NCBI GenBank assembly: GCA_021151805.1
Contig: JAGKWN010000028.1
Span: 1 to 40,942 of the forward strand
Origin: Cytophagaceae bacterium
GTDB lineage: Bacteria; Bacteroidota; Bacteroidia; Cytophagales; Cytophagaceae
Reading direction: 5' to 3'
Length of the DNA: 40,942 bases
The position numbers and the translations under genes are program-made. The notes beneath the pieces were generated by a model that was not told where the DNA came from, did no database searches, and saw only the letters and a program-made list of their open reading frames with translations. Positions 7,017 through 15,879 of this stretch are shown in pieces. Each line of letters opens with the position of its first letter. The first letter of the stretch is position 1.

Positions 7017-9548
7017 ATGTTTAAGAGTCCCCTTATACTATGTTCACTTTTATTTTTTATTCATTTTACTGCCCTTCCTCAAAAAGCTGCCCGCTTAATA
7101 AAGAAAGGAAAATTTGACAAAGCCGAAGCCCACTGTTTATCCCAAATAGCTGAGAATAAAAATAAAGATGCCCGTTCTGCGAGACCAAACAATATTCCCC
7201 AGGAAAGTAAACGTATTACTCCGCATCATTATCTCTCAAAAGTATATGAGATAAAAGGAAATATCGCTGCCGCTCAGAAAGAGATTGTAATCGCGGATTC
7301 CATTCATGATATCTTCAAGCAGCTTTATTACTATTCTAAAAAGCCTGCCATTATAAGTGTAAGACAAGGCGTATGCGACCCTAATTACCACTCAAACAAT
7401 GCTCAGATGGTAAAGCGCCGGGAGCGACTACTCAGCCTGATCGATCTGCATATGCAGATCGGAGAAATGGATGAAGCTAAAGACCTCATTGCTGCATACC
7501 AGTCATTATATAGTACAGAAATATATGGCGGAAAAAATACGTACACTTCACGTATTGCCTATTCTATTCTTGGCCAATATTATTTTCTAAATAACCAATA
7601 TGATAGCAGCCTTTTGTTTTATGAAAAATACATCATTGCATTACGAAGCAGTCCGAGACATATTGATGATAATGTAAAAAAGTTGGGAGATGCATATACA
7701 GGCTTAAGTAAATGTTACCTAAAGCTCGGTGATTTACCGAATGCATTGCTGGCAGCACAACATGCCGAAAAATACGAGAAGCATCAGTTTACACGAAAGA
7801 CAAACGGTAAGAATTATCTGAGCGTAATCAAATCATATAATCTTATCGCTGAAATATACAGACAGCAGCATGATTACCATAAAGCGCTTAGCTGGAATAC
7901 CAGAGCATACGACTTATACAATTCCCAGATCATTATTGATAGTCCGGACAAATTAGAACTTCTTGAAACACGTGGCAAGCTATTCTGGGTTGCCAACGAC
8001 ACAACACAGGCCAATGCATGTTTCGACGAAATTTCAACCATATTCATTCAATACATTAAACGCAACTTCACCTTCCTTTCTGAAAGCGAACGGGAATATT
8101 TTTATCGCTCCAACAAGCATTACATCGAACTTGTAAAGAGTTATTATCATTACCTTTATTTTGAAAAAGGATATAAGGATTCGTATATCCTTGACAATTT
8201 TTATTACGCCCATATCAACAGCAAAGGAGTTTTATTGACAGCATCTTCCAAACTGGTGGAAAAAATATTTCAATCAAAAGATTCAGCCCTGATCAATCAA
8301 TATATTCAGCTTCAGGCATTGAAAGAATCACGTTCAAGAGCTTACAAATCAGGACAGACCGAAATTCTTACTGCAATTGACAAATCAATCAGCCAGATTG
8401 AACGAACGTTGCTATCTGAATTAAATATAGAAATAGAACAAACCATTAGCTCCAATCAAATTCTGGCATCCTTAAAAGATTCAACTCAATTAATAGACAT
8501 TTTACGAATCAGCAAATATAACATATCTAAAAACACCGATTCAATTCCGGTATTAAAGGAAAACGTAGAAAACAAATATGTATATTTCATCAGTTCGGCC
8601 GACCGTAGCAAATTTAATCTGGTCGACAACCCACTCAATCAGGAACAACTGGAAAAGAAATACTACAAGGGATATCTGAATGAGGCAAAATTCAATATTA
8701 AAAACAATCAAAGCTACACAGCTTACTTCTCTCCTTTTGAACAATATATTTCAACCAATACCGTGATCTTTTCAGCAGATGGGATTTACAATTTAATAAA
8801 TCCGGTATTGCTGTATGACGGCTCCAAATACCTGATCGATAAATATTATATTTATTCAATCTCACAAGCCAGTGATCTTTTAACCATAAGCAATAATGAC
8901 ACGTATATCCATGATTTCACTTTAGTAGGCTGGCCCGACTTCTCTACTCATTTCAGCTTTTATGGAGAAAGTCCTGTTGACCTCCCGGGCACCGGAATTG
9001 AAATTGCAGCTATTGAAAAAATTATTCCCCCATCCATCTTTCATTATTCTTACGTACAAAAAAACGCAAATGAAATTTCTGTAAAAGCACTGCCATCTAC
9101 TTCCCTTTTGCATTTTGCCACACACGGTTATTTTGAAGTTTCCAAACTGAAAGATGCCATGTATACTTCGGGTCTGATACTTGCCATATCAGACTCTTCC
9201 AAAGAACTAAATGATGGCTACCTTTCTGCATACGAGGCTTCCAATCTACATCTCGAGAATACATTCCTGGTAGTAATGTCGGCATGCGAAACCGGACAGG
9301 GAGAAACGGAATCAGGCGAAGGCGTATGGGGGTTACAGCGCAGCTTTCAGGTGGCCGGCGTGAAATATGTAGTCATGAGCTTGTTTAAAGTCAGTGATGA
9401 AGTAACAGCACAATTAATGCTGGAATTCTATAAAAACATTTTCAAAGGACAAGACATACCAAATGCATTCAGAAATGCTCAGCTATCTATTAAGAATCGA
9501 TTTGACAAAGCAGATTACTGGGGCGCATTTATTATTAAAGGATATTGA
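7017..9548 (+). CDS. Secreted TPR-CHAT protein (caspase-like peptidase candidate), 843 aa
   Basis: The protein has a signal peptide (about residues 1-20, ending FTALPQ), a long helical region with TPR-like repeats (about 22-350, e.g. YYFLNNQYDSSLLFYEKYI and HDYHKALSWNTRAYDLY), a linker, and a C-terminal CHAT domain (about 560-843). CHAT is a caspase-fold domain with a His-Cys dyad. The dyad is visible as HFATHG (H703) and SACETG (C757). Downstream blocks GEGVWGLQR and MSLFKVSDEVTA are shared with the CHAT protein encoded at 24414-28679. The signal peptide points to action outside the cytoplasm, unlike the cytoplasmic CRISPR-linked TPR-CHAT proteins. It overlaps the next gene (TGATG) and heads a three-gene operon. 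Substrate and activation trigger are unknown. Confidence 0.9.
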   Translation: MFKSPLILCSLLFFIHFTALPQKAARLIKKGKFDKAEAHCLSQIAENKNKDARSARPNNIPQESKRITPHHYLSKVYEIKGNIAAAQKEIVIADSIHDIFKQLYYYSKKPAIISVRQGVCDPNYHSNNAQMVKRRERLLSLIDLHMQIGEMDEAKDLIAAYQSLYSTEIYGGKNTYTSRIAYSILGQYYFLNNQYDSSLLFYEKYIIALRSSPRHIDDNVKKLGDAYTGLSKCYLKLGDLPNALLAAQHAEKYEKHQFTRKTNGKNYLSVIKSYNLIAEIYRQQHDYHKALSWNTRAYDLYNSQIIIDSPDKLELLETRGKLFWVANDTTQANACFDEISTIFIQYIKRNFTFLSESEREYFYRSNKHYIELVKSYYHYLYFEKGYKDSYILDNFYYAHINSKGVLLTASSKLVEKIFQSKDSALINQYIQLQALKESRSRAYKSGQTEILTAIDKSISQIERTLLSELNIEIEQTISSNQILASLKDSTQLIDILRISKYNISKNTDSIPVLKENVENKYVYFISSADRSKFNLVDNPLNQEQLEKKYYKGYLNEAKFNIKNNQSYTAYFSPFEQYISTNTVIFSADGIYNLINPVLLYDGSKYLIDKYYIYSISQASDLLTISNNDTYIHDFTLVGWPDFSTHFSFYGESPVDLPGTGIEIAAIEKIIPPSIFHYSYVQKNANEISVKALPSTSLLHFATHGYFEVSKLKDAMYTSGLILAISDSSKELNDGYLSAYEASNLHLENTFLVVMSACETGQGETESGEGVWGLQRSFQVAGVKYVVMSLFKVSDEVTAQLMLEFYKNIFKGQDIPNAFRNAQLSIKNRFDKADYWGAFIIKGY

Positions 9549-10219
9549 TGATCATGAAAAAAGTACTATTACTTTTATTTTGTCTGCTTTCTATCACGGC
9601 TACACGGGCACAAGTCAGCATGGGGCTGATTTTCGAAATTGGCATCGGTGAATTGCAGAACAATAAAACCTCTATTGACCGGTATTTAAATGGCGGTTTT
9701 CAATTCAAAAAGCCACTTTCATTAAAATTAAATTTAGTAACAGGCATAACAGCTAAATTTTATGAGTCAGATGTAGAAAAGATGGCTGCTAATTCAGACA
9801 TGATCACGTTTGTAAGAGATCAGACGCAAACAAATTTTACTTATTTCAACGATTACATCACATATGAATATGCTGCAATACCTATTGGATTGGAATATAA
9901 ATTAAATACGCGTTTCAGATTATCATACAGATTTGAAAACAATTTCCTGATCGGAACCAATGAGTATGCCGATGAATATTTACAATACGGCCGTAACAGC
10001 CTCAGCAAGTACACATGCACACATTCTGCAGCATTTGTATATTCTGTATACGGTTTATCTATGGGACTCAGCTGTACTACCGCACCACAGGTAATTAAAA
10101 ATCAAACCTATAATTACAACTACATGTATGATTTTTCAGAAAGCCTGTCCAAATCATATATGTTAAACATTATTTTTTCTTACGACTTCCCTCTACTAAA
10201 AATCAAAAAAATATTATGA
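9548..10219 (+). CDS. Small outer-membrane beta-barrel candidate
   Basis: About 223 residues with a signal peptide (KKVLLLLFCLLSITATRAQ) followed by alternating short amphipathic strands rich in Tyr, Phe and Asn (e.g. FRLSYRFENNFLIG, YEYAAIPIGLEYKLN, SKSYMLNIIFSYDFPLL). This pattern fits an 8-stranded porin-like (OmpA/W-type) barrel. The open frame extends upstream to a TTG at 9545. The ATG at 9548 overlaps the TGA of the CHAT gene, and another ATG at 9554 starts the basic signal sequence MKKVL, so the start is 9548 or 9554. The gene is translationally coupled on both sides, to the CHAT gene and to the lipoprotein gene. The barrel call rests on strand pattern and signal peptide only. Confidence 0.75.
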   Translation: MIMKKVLLLLFCLLSITATRAQVSMGLIFEIGIGELQNNKTSIDRYLNGGFQFKKPLSLKLNLVTGITAKFYESDVEKMAANSDMITFVRDQTQTNFTYFNDYITYEYAAIPIGLEYKLNTRFRLSYRFENNFLIGTNEYADEYLQYGRNSLSKYTCTHSAAFVYSVYGLSMGLSCTTAPQVIKNQTYNYNYMYDFSESLSKSYMLNIIFSYDFPLLKIKKIL

Positions 10220-11286
10220 ATCGAATTTATATTCTTTTCATTGCTGTAAGCGCATTGTTTATATGCTCCTGCAAAAAGGAAGAGCATATCCGCCCTGAGA
10301 ATGCCTTTATGATGAATGAAGATAGTCAGAAAGGACAAATGTCTGTAGACCTTCACTGGAGTGTAAATGGCATTACAGATAATGGCATGATTGCAGACAT
10401 AAGCATTTATCTTACTCCCAGCGACTATGAAAATATAGGACAGTTAGATGGCCCGTCAACAATGTCGTCCATGGATTATTACGGCGGACAATCAATCACA
10501 CCATCCAATAATGATTTGCTGGATCTGTACAGGCATTATGTTGGAGTAGGTTTCAATGGACTGCTAACGACCGACCCATCGGTTACATTTCCTTTAACGA
10601 TTGATTATACGATTACTGTTCAGCATGAAAATGATCCATTATCAACAAAAACAATTCAAGGTACTTTTATCATTGAAGATCATGAGAAAACAATGACAAA
10701 GATTATCTATCCATGTTTTATGGATATCAATGACAGTAACTATTCTGACAAATACAGAAGCTATTCGTTCAGAGAGATCGAACAGCCCTTGATTACTACA
10801 AGAAAATGTGATGTAACCATTACAAACATTATGGAAGCCAACCATACGTTTACAATTGAGGCACGTTGGAAGACGTCAAACAATTCACTCGGTTATGAAA
10901 AAATTGATCTTGATCTTTTTCTGCACGACACTACTACAATCCCCTATTCATACGAAGATCTGGATGCGTCTTCCAGCTATTCAGGGTCATATGAAAAATT
11001 ATATGTTTCTTCACCTACTTCCATATTTGATAATGGAAATCCTAAATTTATGGGCTTTTTATATGACTCGGATCTGGGACTAAATACAAATGAGAAGGTA
11101 AAAATTATGTTCAAAATTACGTCGTATGGTAATACTACGATACACAGATACGTGGGCTATTACACATTCGATCCGGCATTATTATCACCAGGAGATGGCA
11201 GCATGTATGTGCTTGCCAAGGTAATGAAACAAAACAATGAATATGTAATTACCAACCTCCCATCAGTAGTGGTATTTAATGATTGA
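10216..11286 (+). CDS. Lipoprotein of unknown function, with internal duplication
   Basis: A 356-residue lipoprotein. The signal ends in a lipobox-like LFICSCKK, with the acylated Cys at about residue 19. Two halves of about 150 residues look alike. One starts near DLHWSVNGITDNGMIADISIYL (about 45-66) and the other near EARWKTSNNSLGYEKIDLDLFL (about 215-236). Each continues with a Tyr- and Ser-rich stretch and an F-x-G/GFL segment, then a strand ending in F-x-I-T or Y-T-I-T. This suggests tandem beta-sandwich domains. The ATG overlaps the TGA of the barrel gene (ATGA), so it is the last gene of the TPR-CHAT operon. It may be a surface or periplasmic partner or a substrate of the CHAT protein. 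No known family recognised. Confidence 0.8.
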   Translation: MNRIYILFIAVSALFICSCKKEEHIRPENAFMMNEDSQKGQMSVDLHWSVNGITDNGMIADISIYLTPSDYENIGQLDGPSTMSSMDYYGGQSITPSNNDLLDLYRHYVGVGFNGLLTTDPSVTFPLTIDYTITVQHENDPLSTKTIQGTFIIEDHEKTMTKIIYPCFMDINDSNYSDKYRSYSFREIEQPLITTRKCDVTITNIMEANHTFTIEARWKTSNNSLGYEKIDLDLFLHDTTTIPYSYEDLDASSSYSGSYEKLYVSSPTSIFDNGNPKFMGFLYDSDLGLNTNEKVKIMFKITSYGNTTIHRYVGYYTFDPALLSPGDGSMYVLAKVMKQNNEYVITNLPSVVVFND

Positions 11287-11309
11287 GCAAACAAGCAGCC
11301 TATAAATAA

Positions 11310-11345
11310 AAAGAGTGGCGCTAAATGAACGCCACTCTTTTTTAT
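11310..11345. terminator. Bidirectional terminator between convergent genes
   Basis: An AAAGAGTGGCG / CGCCACTCTTT stem with a loop of about 9 nt has A residues on the left and T residues on the right. It can end the lipoprotein operon on the plus strand and the permease gene on the minus strand. Confidence 0.85.
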
Positions 11346-11373
11346 TTGCTATAAAGTATTGATTTCTCTGCTG

Positions 11374-11405
11374 TTTGGAATTTGTTTTTTTGTTATTTGG
11401 AATTT
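11374..11405. repeat. Short direct repeat of TTTGGAATTT
   Basis: TTTGGAATTT occurs at 11374-11383 and 11396-11405, separated by a T-rich spacer. It lies at the 3' end of the permease gene, behind the shared terminator. It resembles AT-rich intergenic repeats seen in other Bacteroidota, but only two copies are present. Confidence 0.4.
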
Positions 11406-11406
11406 C

Positions 11407-12495
11407 TTATTCTATGTGCGTTACATCTTCCTGATCAGCCACCTTCTGTATATCGTTCTCCAGCCATACTAAGAAGAGTTTATAGGCAATAGAAAAGAGT
11501 ACTGCACCTAAGAACATACCGATAAACCCACCGGCAACAAACCCACCGACCACGCCTACAAATATGATCGGCATGGGTACCGGCGCGCCTTTACCCAGCA
11601 ATATAGGCTTCATTAAATGTTCAAGCAGATAAATCAGGAATAGCCATACACCCAGTAACGTTGCCGTAATTGGACTTCCTGTATAAAACATATAAACAAC
11701 AATCGGAATACTCAATGGCACAATACCTACCTGAACAATCGAAAAGAGCAAACAGAAGATTGTCCATACACCTGCCAAAGGAACTCCTGCCATAAAGAAA
11801 CCGAATGCTGCCAGTACAGCTTCAATAAAGGCAACACCAATAATACCTTTGGTTACATTTTGTATCGTACGCTCTGCGATATGTGAAAATTCTTCACCAT
11901 TCTTGCCGGCGACACGAACAAATATTTTATGTGCCAGCTCTGAAGATGCTTTGGAATGTGCCAGAAAAAGACCTGCAACAATCACTGAAGCAAAAAAATG
12001 TAAAAGCCCCAGTCCAAGGCTGCCAATAAAGCTCAATACCGCCATACCAATGGCTTCAAGCTGTGTAGCGTGTTCCTTGAAAACAAGCGACGAATCATTT
12101 GTAACACGCTTACAGAAATCATACAATGCATTATCAATAAGAGGTAAGTGCTGAAGATTGTCAACAAATGTATCCAACTGTCCGATATTGGTTTCTGAAA
12201 ATACATTTGAAAGTTCTTTCACCAGTGAATGAATCAACAGGTAAGATGGCAATATAAATATGACCAAAGCTGCAATTGTCATGAATATTGCAGCCCACTT
12301 ATCTGTCATATTAAATTTATTGCGGAGAAAACTTAATATCGGCATAGCTGCTACTGCCAGAATAATTCCACCTAAGAGTATGGATAAAAAAGGCATCAGA
12401 ATGATGTAGCTGAAAACAATCATTCCGAGGAATAAAATCAATCGTATCGTGGTTTCTATTGAATTTTTAACTTCCGGACTGTTCGGGTTGTTCAT
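11407..12495 (-). CDS. AI-2E family transporter (PerM/YdiK-like permease)
   Basis: A polytopic inner-membrane protein of the AI-2E exporter family. I chose the start M-NNPNSPEVKNSIETTIRLILF at 12495, which gives 362 residues. The open frame runs back to 12615, but those 40 residues (MAENTLERFLCKKIHFGC...) are not typical of the family and precede the usual N-terminal first helix pair. Hydrophobic pairs appear at about residues 20-60, 75-95, 160-190, 210-270 and 280-345. Conserved small-residue helices near the C-terminus (VGGFVAGGFIGMFLGAVL) and the central family loop are present. Family members export AI-2 or act as ion antiporters; which one this is cannot be read from the sequence. It converges on the lipoprotein operon. 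Confidence 0.88.
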   Translation of the reverse strand: MNNPNSPEVKNSIETTIRLILFLGMIVFSYIILMPFLSILLGGIILAVAAMPILSFLRNKFNMTDKWAAIFMTIAALVIFILPSYLLIHSLVKELSNVFSETNIGQLDTFVDNLQHLPLIDNALYDFCKRVTNDSSLVFKEHATQLEAIGMAVLSFIGSLGLGLLHFFASVIVAGLFLAHSKASSELAHKIFVRVAGKNGEEFSHIAERTIQNVTKGIIGVAFIEAVLAAFGFFMAGVPLAGVWTIFCLLFSIVQVGIVPLSIPIVVYMFYTGSPITATLLGVWLFLIYLLEHLMKPILLGKGAPVPMPIIFVGVVGGFVAGGFIGMFLGAVLFSIAYKLFLVWLENDIQKVADQEDVTHIE

Positions 12496-12757
12496 AAGAT
12501 AAAAAGAATGATAAATAATGGAAATCTGTGCAAGATCATGAATAACTTTCAGACCGTCAATACATCCAAAATGAATCTTTTTACATAAAAATCTCTCTAA
12601 CGTGTTTTCAGCCATTCCAAACCCCTAATATATCCAACTCATTATCAACAAATAACACGAAAGACCGAATAAGCATTGAATTTTTACGGGTTAATACGTA
12701 ATATTGAGGGATTATACTTAGTTTATTAAATTCACTACAATATATTCTTAAGAGAAA

Positions 12758-13990
12758 ATGAGCGGAAAAATTAAAGTAGCTAACCCGGTTGTTGAACTGG
12801 ATGGCGATGAAATGACAAGAATTATCTGGAAATTTATTAAAGATAAATTGATCCTTCCTTACCTGGATTTAGATATCAAATATTATGACTTGGGTATGGA
12901 GCACCGCGATGCTACTAATGACCAGGTTACGATTGATGCAGCAGAAGCAATAAAAAAATACAGCGTTGGTATCAAGTGTGCTACAATTACACCAGATGAG
13001 CAACGTGTTCAGGAGTTCAAGCTTAAACAAATGTGGAAGTCTCCAAACGGTACAATCCGTAATATCCTTGATGGTACAGTATTCCGTGAGCCAATCGTTT
13101 GTACAAACGTACCACGCTTAGTACCTAACTGGACAGCTCCTATCGTTGTTGGTCGTCACGCATTTGGTGATCAGTACAAAGCAACTGATTTCGTTGTACC
13201 AGGTAAAGGTAAATTAACAATCAAGTTTGAAGGTGAAGACGGAAAAGTAATTGAGCACGAAGTATACAAATTCCAAGGCCCTGGTGTGGCAATGGGTATG
13301 TACAATACTGAAGAGTCAATCAAAGGCTTTGCTTATTCTTGCTTCAACATGGCGTTAAGCAAAAAATGGCCATTATACTTATCTACTAAAAACACCATTT
13401 TAAAGAAATACGATGGTCGTTTCAAAGACATCTTCGAAGACATCTACCAAAAAGAATACAAAGCTAAATTTGATGCTGCGGGTATCGTTTACGAGCACCG
13501 TTTGATCGATGACATGGTTGCTTCTGCATTAAAGTGGAACGGTAACTTTGTATGGGCTTGTAAAAACTATGATGGAGATGTTCAATCTGACACGGTTGCA
13601 CAAGGTTTCGGTTCATTAGGTTTAATGACATCTGTATTGGTTACTCCAGATGGTTCTACCATGGAAGCTGAAGCTGCACACGGTACAGTAACACGTCACT
13701 ACAGAGATCACCAGGCTGGCAAACCAACCTCTACCAACCCGATCGCTTCTATCTTCGCATGGACAAGAGGTTTAGAGTTCCGTGGTAAAAAAGACGGCAA
13801 CCAGGAATTGGTTAACTTCTGCCAGACACTTGAAAAAGTTTGCGTAGCAACTGTAGAGAGCGGTAAAATGACTAAAGATTTAGCTGTTTGTATCCACGGT
13901 AACAAAGTGGAGCATGGCAAACACTATTTATACACAGAAGAATTCTTAGCTGCAATCGACGACAACCTGAAAGTTGCGTTAAAGAAGTAA
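12758..13990 (+). CDS. icd: NADP-dependent isocitrate dehydrogenase (eukaryote-like subfamily)
   Basis: This TCA-cycle enzyme oxidises isocitrate to 2-oxoglutarate and CO2, making NADPH. The 410-residue length and motifs match the homodimeric IDH1/2-like subfamily rather than the E. coli type: VVELDGDEMTRIIW near the N-terminus, the substrate loop SPNGTIRNILDGTVFREPI (about 92-110), YDGDVQSDTVAQGFGSLGLMTS, and the cofactor segment EAAHGTVTRHYR (about 305-316). Codon choice is strongly biased (CGT, GGT, AAC, TTA), unlike its neighbours, as expected for a highly expressed gene. It is monocistronic: the neighbouring permease gene diverges, and a terminator follows its stop. Confidence 0.96.
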   Translation: MSGKIKVANPVVELDGDEMTRIIWKFIKDKLILPYLDLDIKYYDLGMEHRDATNDQVTIDAAEAIKKYSVGIKCATITPDEQRVQEFKLKQMWKSPNGTIRNILDGTVFREPIVCTNVPRLVPNWTAPIVVGRHAFGDQYKATDFVVPGKGKLTIKFEGEDGKVIEHEVYKFQGPGVAMGMYNTEESIKGFAYSCFNMALSKKWPLYLSTKNTILKKYDGRFKDIFEDIYQKEYKAKFDAAGIVYEHRLIDDMVASALKWNGNFVWACKNYDGDVQSDTVAQGFGSLGLMTSVLVTPDGSTMEAEAAHGTVTRHYRDHQAGKPTSTNPIASIFAWTRGLEFRGKKDGNQELVNFCQTLEKVCVATVESGKMTKDLAVCIHGNKVEHGKHYLYTEEFLAAIDDNLKVALKK

Positions 13991-14015
13991 TTTCTGGAAT
14001 GTAAATCCTATATCT

Positions 14016-14046
14016 AAAACCTCGCTGTCTTCAGCGGGGTTTTATT
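14016..14046 (+). terminator. Rho-independent terminator after icd
   Basis: AAAACCTCGCTG pairs with CAGCGGGGTTTT (one mismatch) over a short loop and is followed by TATTTTT. It lies 26 bp after the icd stop. Confidence 0.85.
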
Positions 14047-14105
14047 TTTATACCCAATCACTTATTTTACGTATAATCTAAAAGATTCATTTAAGCTTTT
14101 ATCTC

Positions 14106-15095
14106 TTGAACGGAGCATTTGTCATATCGCTGGACTTTGAATTGTATTGGGGTGTAAGAGATTCCAAAACGAAGGAGCATTATGCTGAAAATATTCTCGG
14201 AGTGCGTGAAGCCATGCCTCTCCTGCTCGCTCTATTCAATGAATTTAATATCAAAGCAACATTTGCAACCGTAGGCCTGTTAAGCTTTGCCAACAAAGAA
14301 GCACTACTTGCCGGCATGCCGGACAGCATGCCTCATTATTCACACACGGCATACAACTTAACACCTGAATATTTACAGCATCTCGGGCATTCAGAAGAAG
14401 ACGATAAATTCCATTTTGCACTTTCCTTCATCCAGCAAATCCAGCAGGAAGGTGTGCATGAAATGGCTTCCCATACCTTCTCGCATTATTATACCCTGGA
14501 AGAAGGTGCCAGCCCGGAAACATTCCGGTCCGATATTGAGGCTTATAAAAAAAGAGCACATGCGTTGGGGATTTCGCTGAATACAATCATTTTCCCTCGC
14601 AATCAATATAACGAGGAGTATTTACGTATTTGCAAGGAAGCTGGCTTCATAGGCTTTAGAGGCACAGAAGACAGTTGGCTGTATAAGCCACTTAGCCGTG
14701 CAAAAGAAACAACCTGGCGCAGACTCAGCCGTATCATTGATGCCTATTGGAACATCAGCGGCATTCATTGCGCTGACTGGTCGGAATTAAAACACCCCAG
14801 CGGATTATACAACATCCCCGCAAGCCGTTTTCTACGACCTTATTCAGCCAAACTAAGCTGGCTGGAAAGCCTGCGTTTGAGACGCATTACCAATGCCATG
14901 ACCCAGGCAGCATTCAATGGTAAAATCTTTCATTTGTGGTGGCATCCTCATAACTTTGGAAAAGACATTCAAAAAAATCTAAACTTCCTTCGTTCTATAT
15001 TGGAACATCAGCAAACCCTACATAAAATTTATGGGTTTGAATCCCGAACGATGAATAAATGTTACTCGATCCTAAATAACTATGAGCAACGATAA
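14106..15095 (+). CDS. Polysaccharide deacetylase family protein (TTG start)
   Basis: A NodB-type carbohydrate esterase fold of 329 residues. Residues near the start read GAFVISLDFELYWG, whose Asp/Glu match the first deacetylase motif. The metal-binding motif MASHTFSHY (about 121-129) has the H-x3-H pair. FPRNQYN (about 161-167) is the R/P motif and HLWWHPHNFG (about 281-290) the final His motif. These are the usual catalytic and metal positions. The start is TTG at 14106: upstream in frame there is no ATG before a TAA at 14079-14081. No signal peptide is seen, so the enzyme is probably cytoplasmic. It overlaps the next gene by 14 bp. Substrate unknown; a sugar in an envelope polymer or lipid is likely. 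Confidence 0.85.
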   Translation: MNGAFVISLDFELYWGVRDSKTKEHYAENILGVREAMPLLLALFNEFNIKATFATVGLLSFANKEALLAGMPDSMPHYSHTAYNLTPEYLQHLGHSEEDDKFHFALSFIQQIQQEGVHEMASHTFSHYYTLEEGASPETFRSDIEAYKKRAHALGISLNTIIFPRNQYNEEYLRICKEAGFIGFRGTEDSWLYKPLSRAKETTWRRLSRIIDAYWNISGIHCADWSELKHPSGLYNIPASRFLRPYSAKLSWLESLRLRRITNAMTQAAFNGKIFHLWWHPHNFGKDIQKNLNFLRSILEHQQTLHKIYGFESRTMNKCYSILNNYEQR

Positions 15096-15873
15096 AGAAA
15101 TTATTAAACGCGCTGTTGAACGTCACGATATCGACAGCAGTATTTTTCAAGGCAGATATGTAAACTTCACTCAGGGGAAATATACCGATGAGTTCATTTA
15201 CGGGCGCTACCAGATGTTTGAAGAAATAGATGCGATCTTATCCAAACTTCCAAAGGGTGCTAAAGTCCTTGATTTAGGTTGTGGCACCGGACACTTCTCT
15301 TCTTACATACACACGCTGGGTTATCATGTAACTGGCCTTGATCCATCAACAAAGATGCTGGATTATGCCCGTCAGAATTTCCCGGATATTTCTTTCGTGG
15401 AAGGCTATTCCAATACACTTCCGTTTGAAGACAATACGTTCGACCTGGTCATAAGCATTGAAGTGCTGCGCTATCTTGACAGCAAAATTGTACTGGAATC
15501 ATACCAGGATATATACAGAACCTTAAAGCCTGGCGGCCGCATATTTATTACCCATGTAAATACGCTTGCTACCGAAGGTTATTATATTTTCTACCACATG
15601 AAGAAAGTATTACATGCATTAAAAGGAACTGAATACCACAATGCATACTTTACTTCTGCAAGCAAAGAAGAACGCACGCTTAAACAAATCGGATTTAAAC
15701 ACATCACCTGTATCGGCCGCATGTTCGCTTCGGTACGTACAGGCTATAAATTTGGCAAGACGATTGGTAAAACATATGCAAAAGTATTAGAGATATTCAA
15801 TTCCAAACAACGCTTTGAAAAAAGTCCGTTTAAAAACTTCACCGGACATTTGATTGTCGTTGCAGAGAAATGA
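15082..15873 (+). CDS. SAM-dependent methyltransferase (class I, type 11)
   Basis: 263 residues with the class I Rossmann methyltransferase core: motif I VLDLGCGTGHF (about 62-72), motif II GLDPSTKML (about 85-93), LPFEDNTFDLVISIEVLRYL (about 113-132), and LKPGGRIFITHVN (about 149-161). This is the common type-11 (UbiE/COQ5-like) pattern. Its start lies inside the 3' end of the deacetylase gene, so the two are probably translated together. This suggests deacetylation and methylation of the same glycan or lipid. Substrate not predictable. A repeat element begins just after the stop. Confidence 0.88.
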   Translation: MSNDKEIIKRAVERHDIDSSIFQGRYVNFTQGKYTDEFIYGRYQMFEEIDAILSKLPKGAKVLDLGCGTGHFSSYIHTLGYHVTGLDPSTKMLDYARQNFPDISFVEGYSNTLPFEDNTFDLVISIEVLRYLDSKIVLESYQDIYRTLKPGGRIFITHVNTLATEGYYIFYHMKKVLHALKGTEYHNAYFTSASKEERTLKQIGFKHITCIGRMFASVRTGYKFGKTIGKTYAKVLEIFNSKQRFEKSPFKNFTGHLIVVAEK

Positions 15874-15879
15874 TAATTA

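Noticed and set aside
7017..9548. CRISPR-associated Craspase (TPR-CHAT with gRAMP)
   Set aside because: The protein has a signal peptide, and no Cas7-11/gRAMP or CRISPR repeats are in the window.
12496..12615. N-terminal extension of the AI-2E transporter
   Set aside because: The 40 extra residues do not resemble the family's N-terminus. The ATG at 12495 precedes the normal first helix region.
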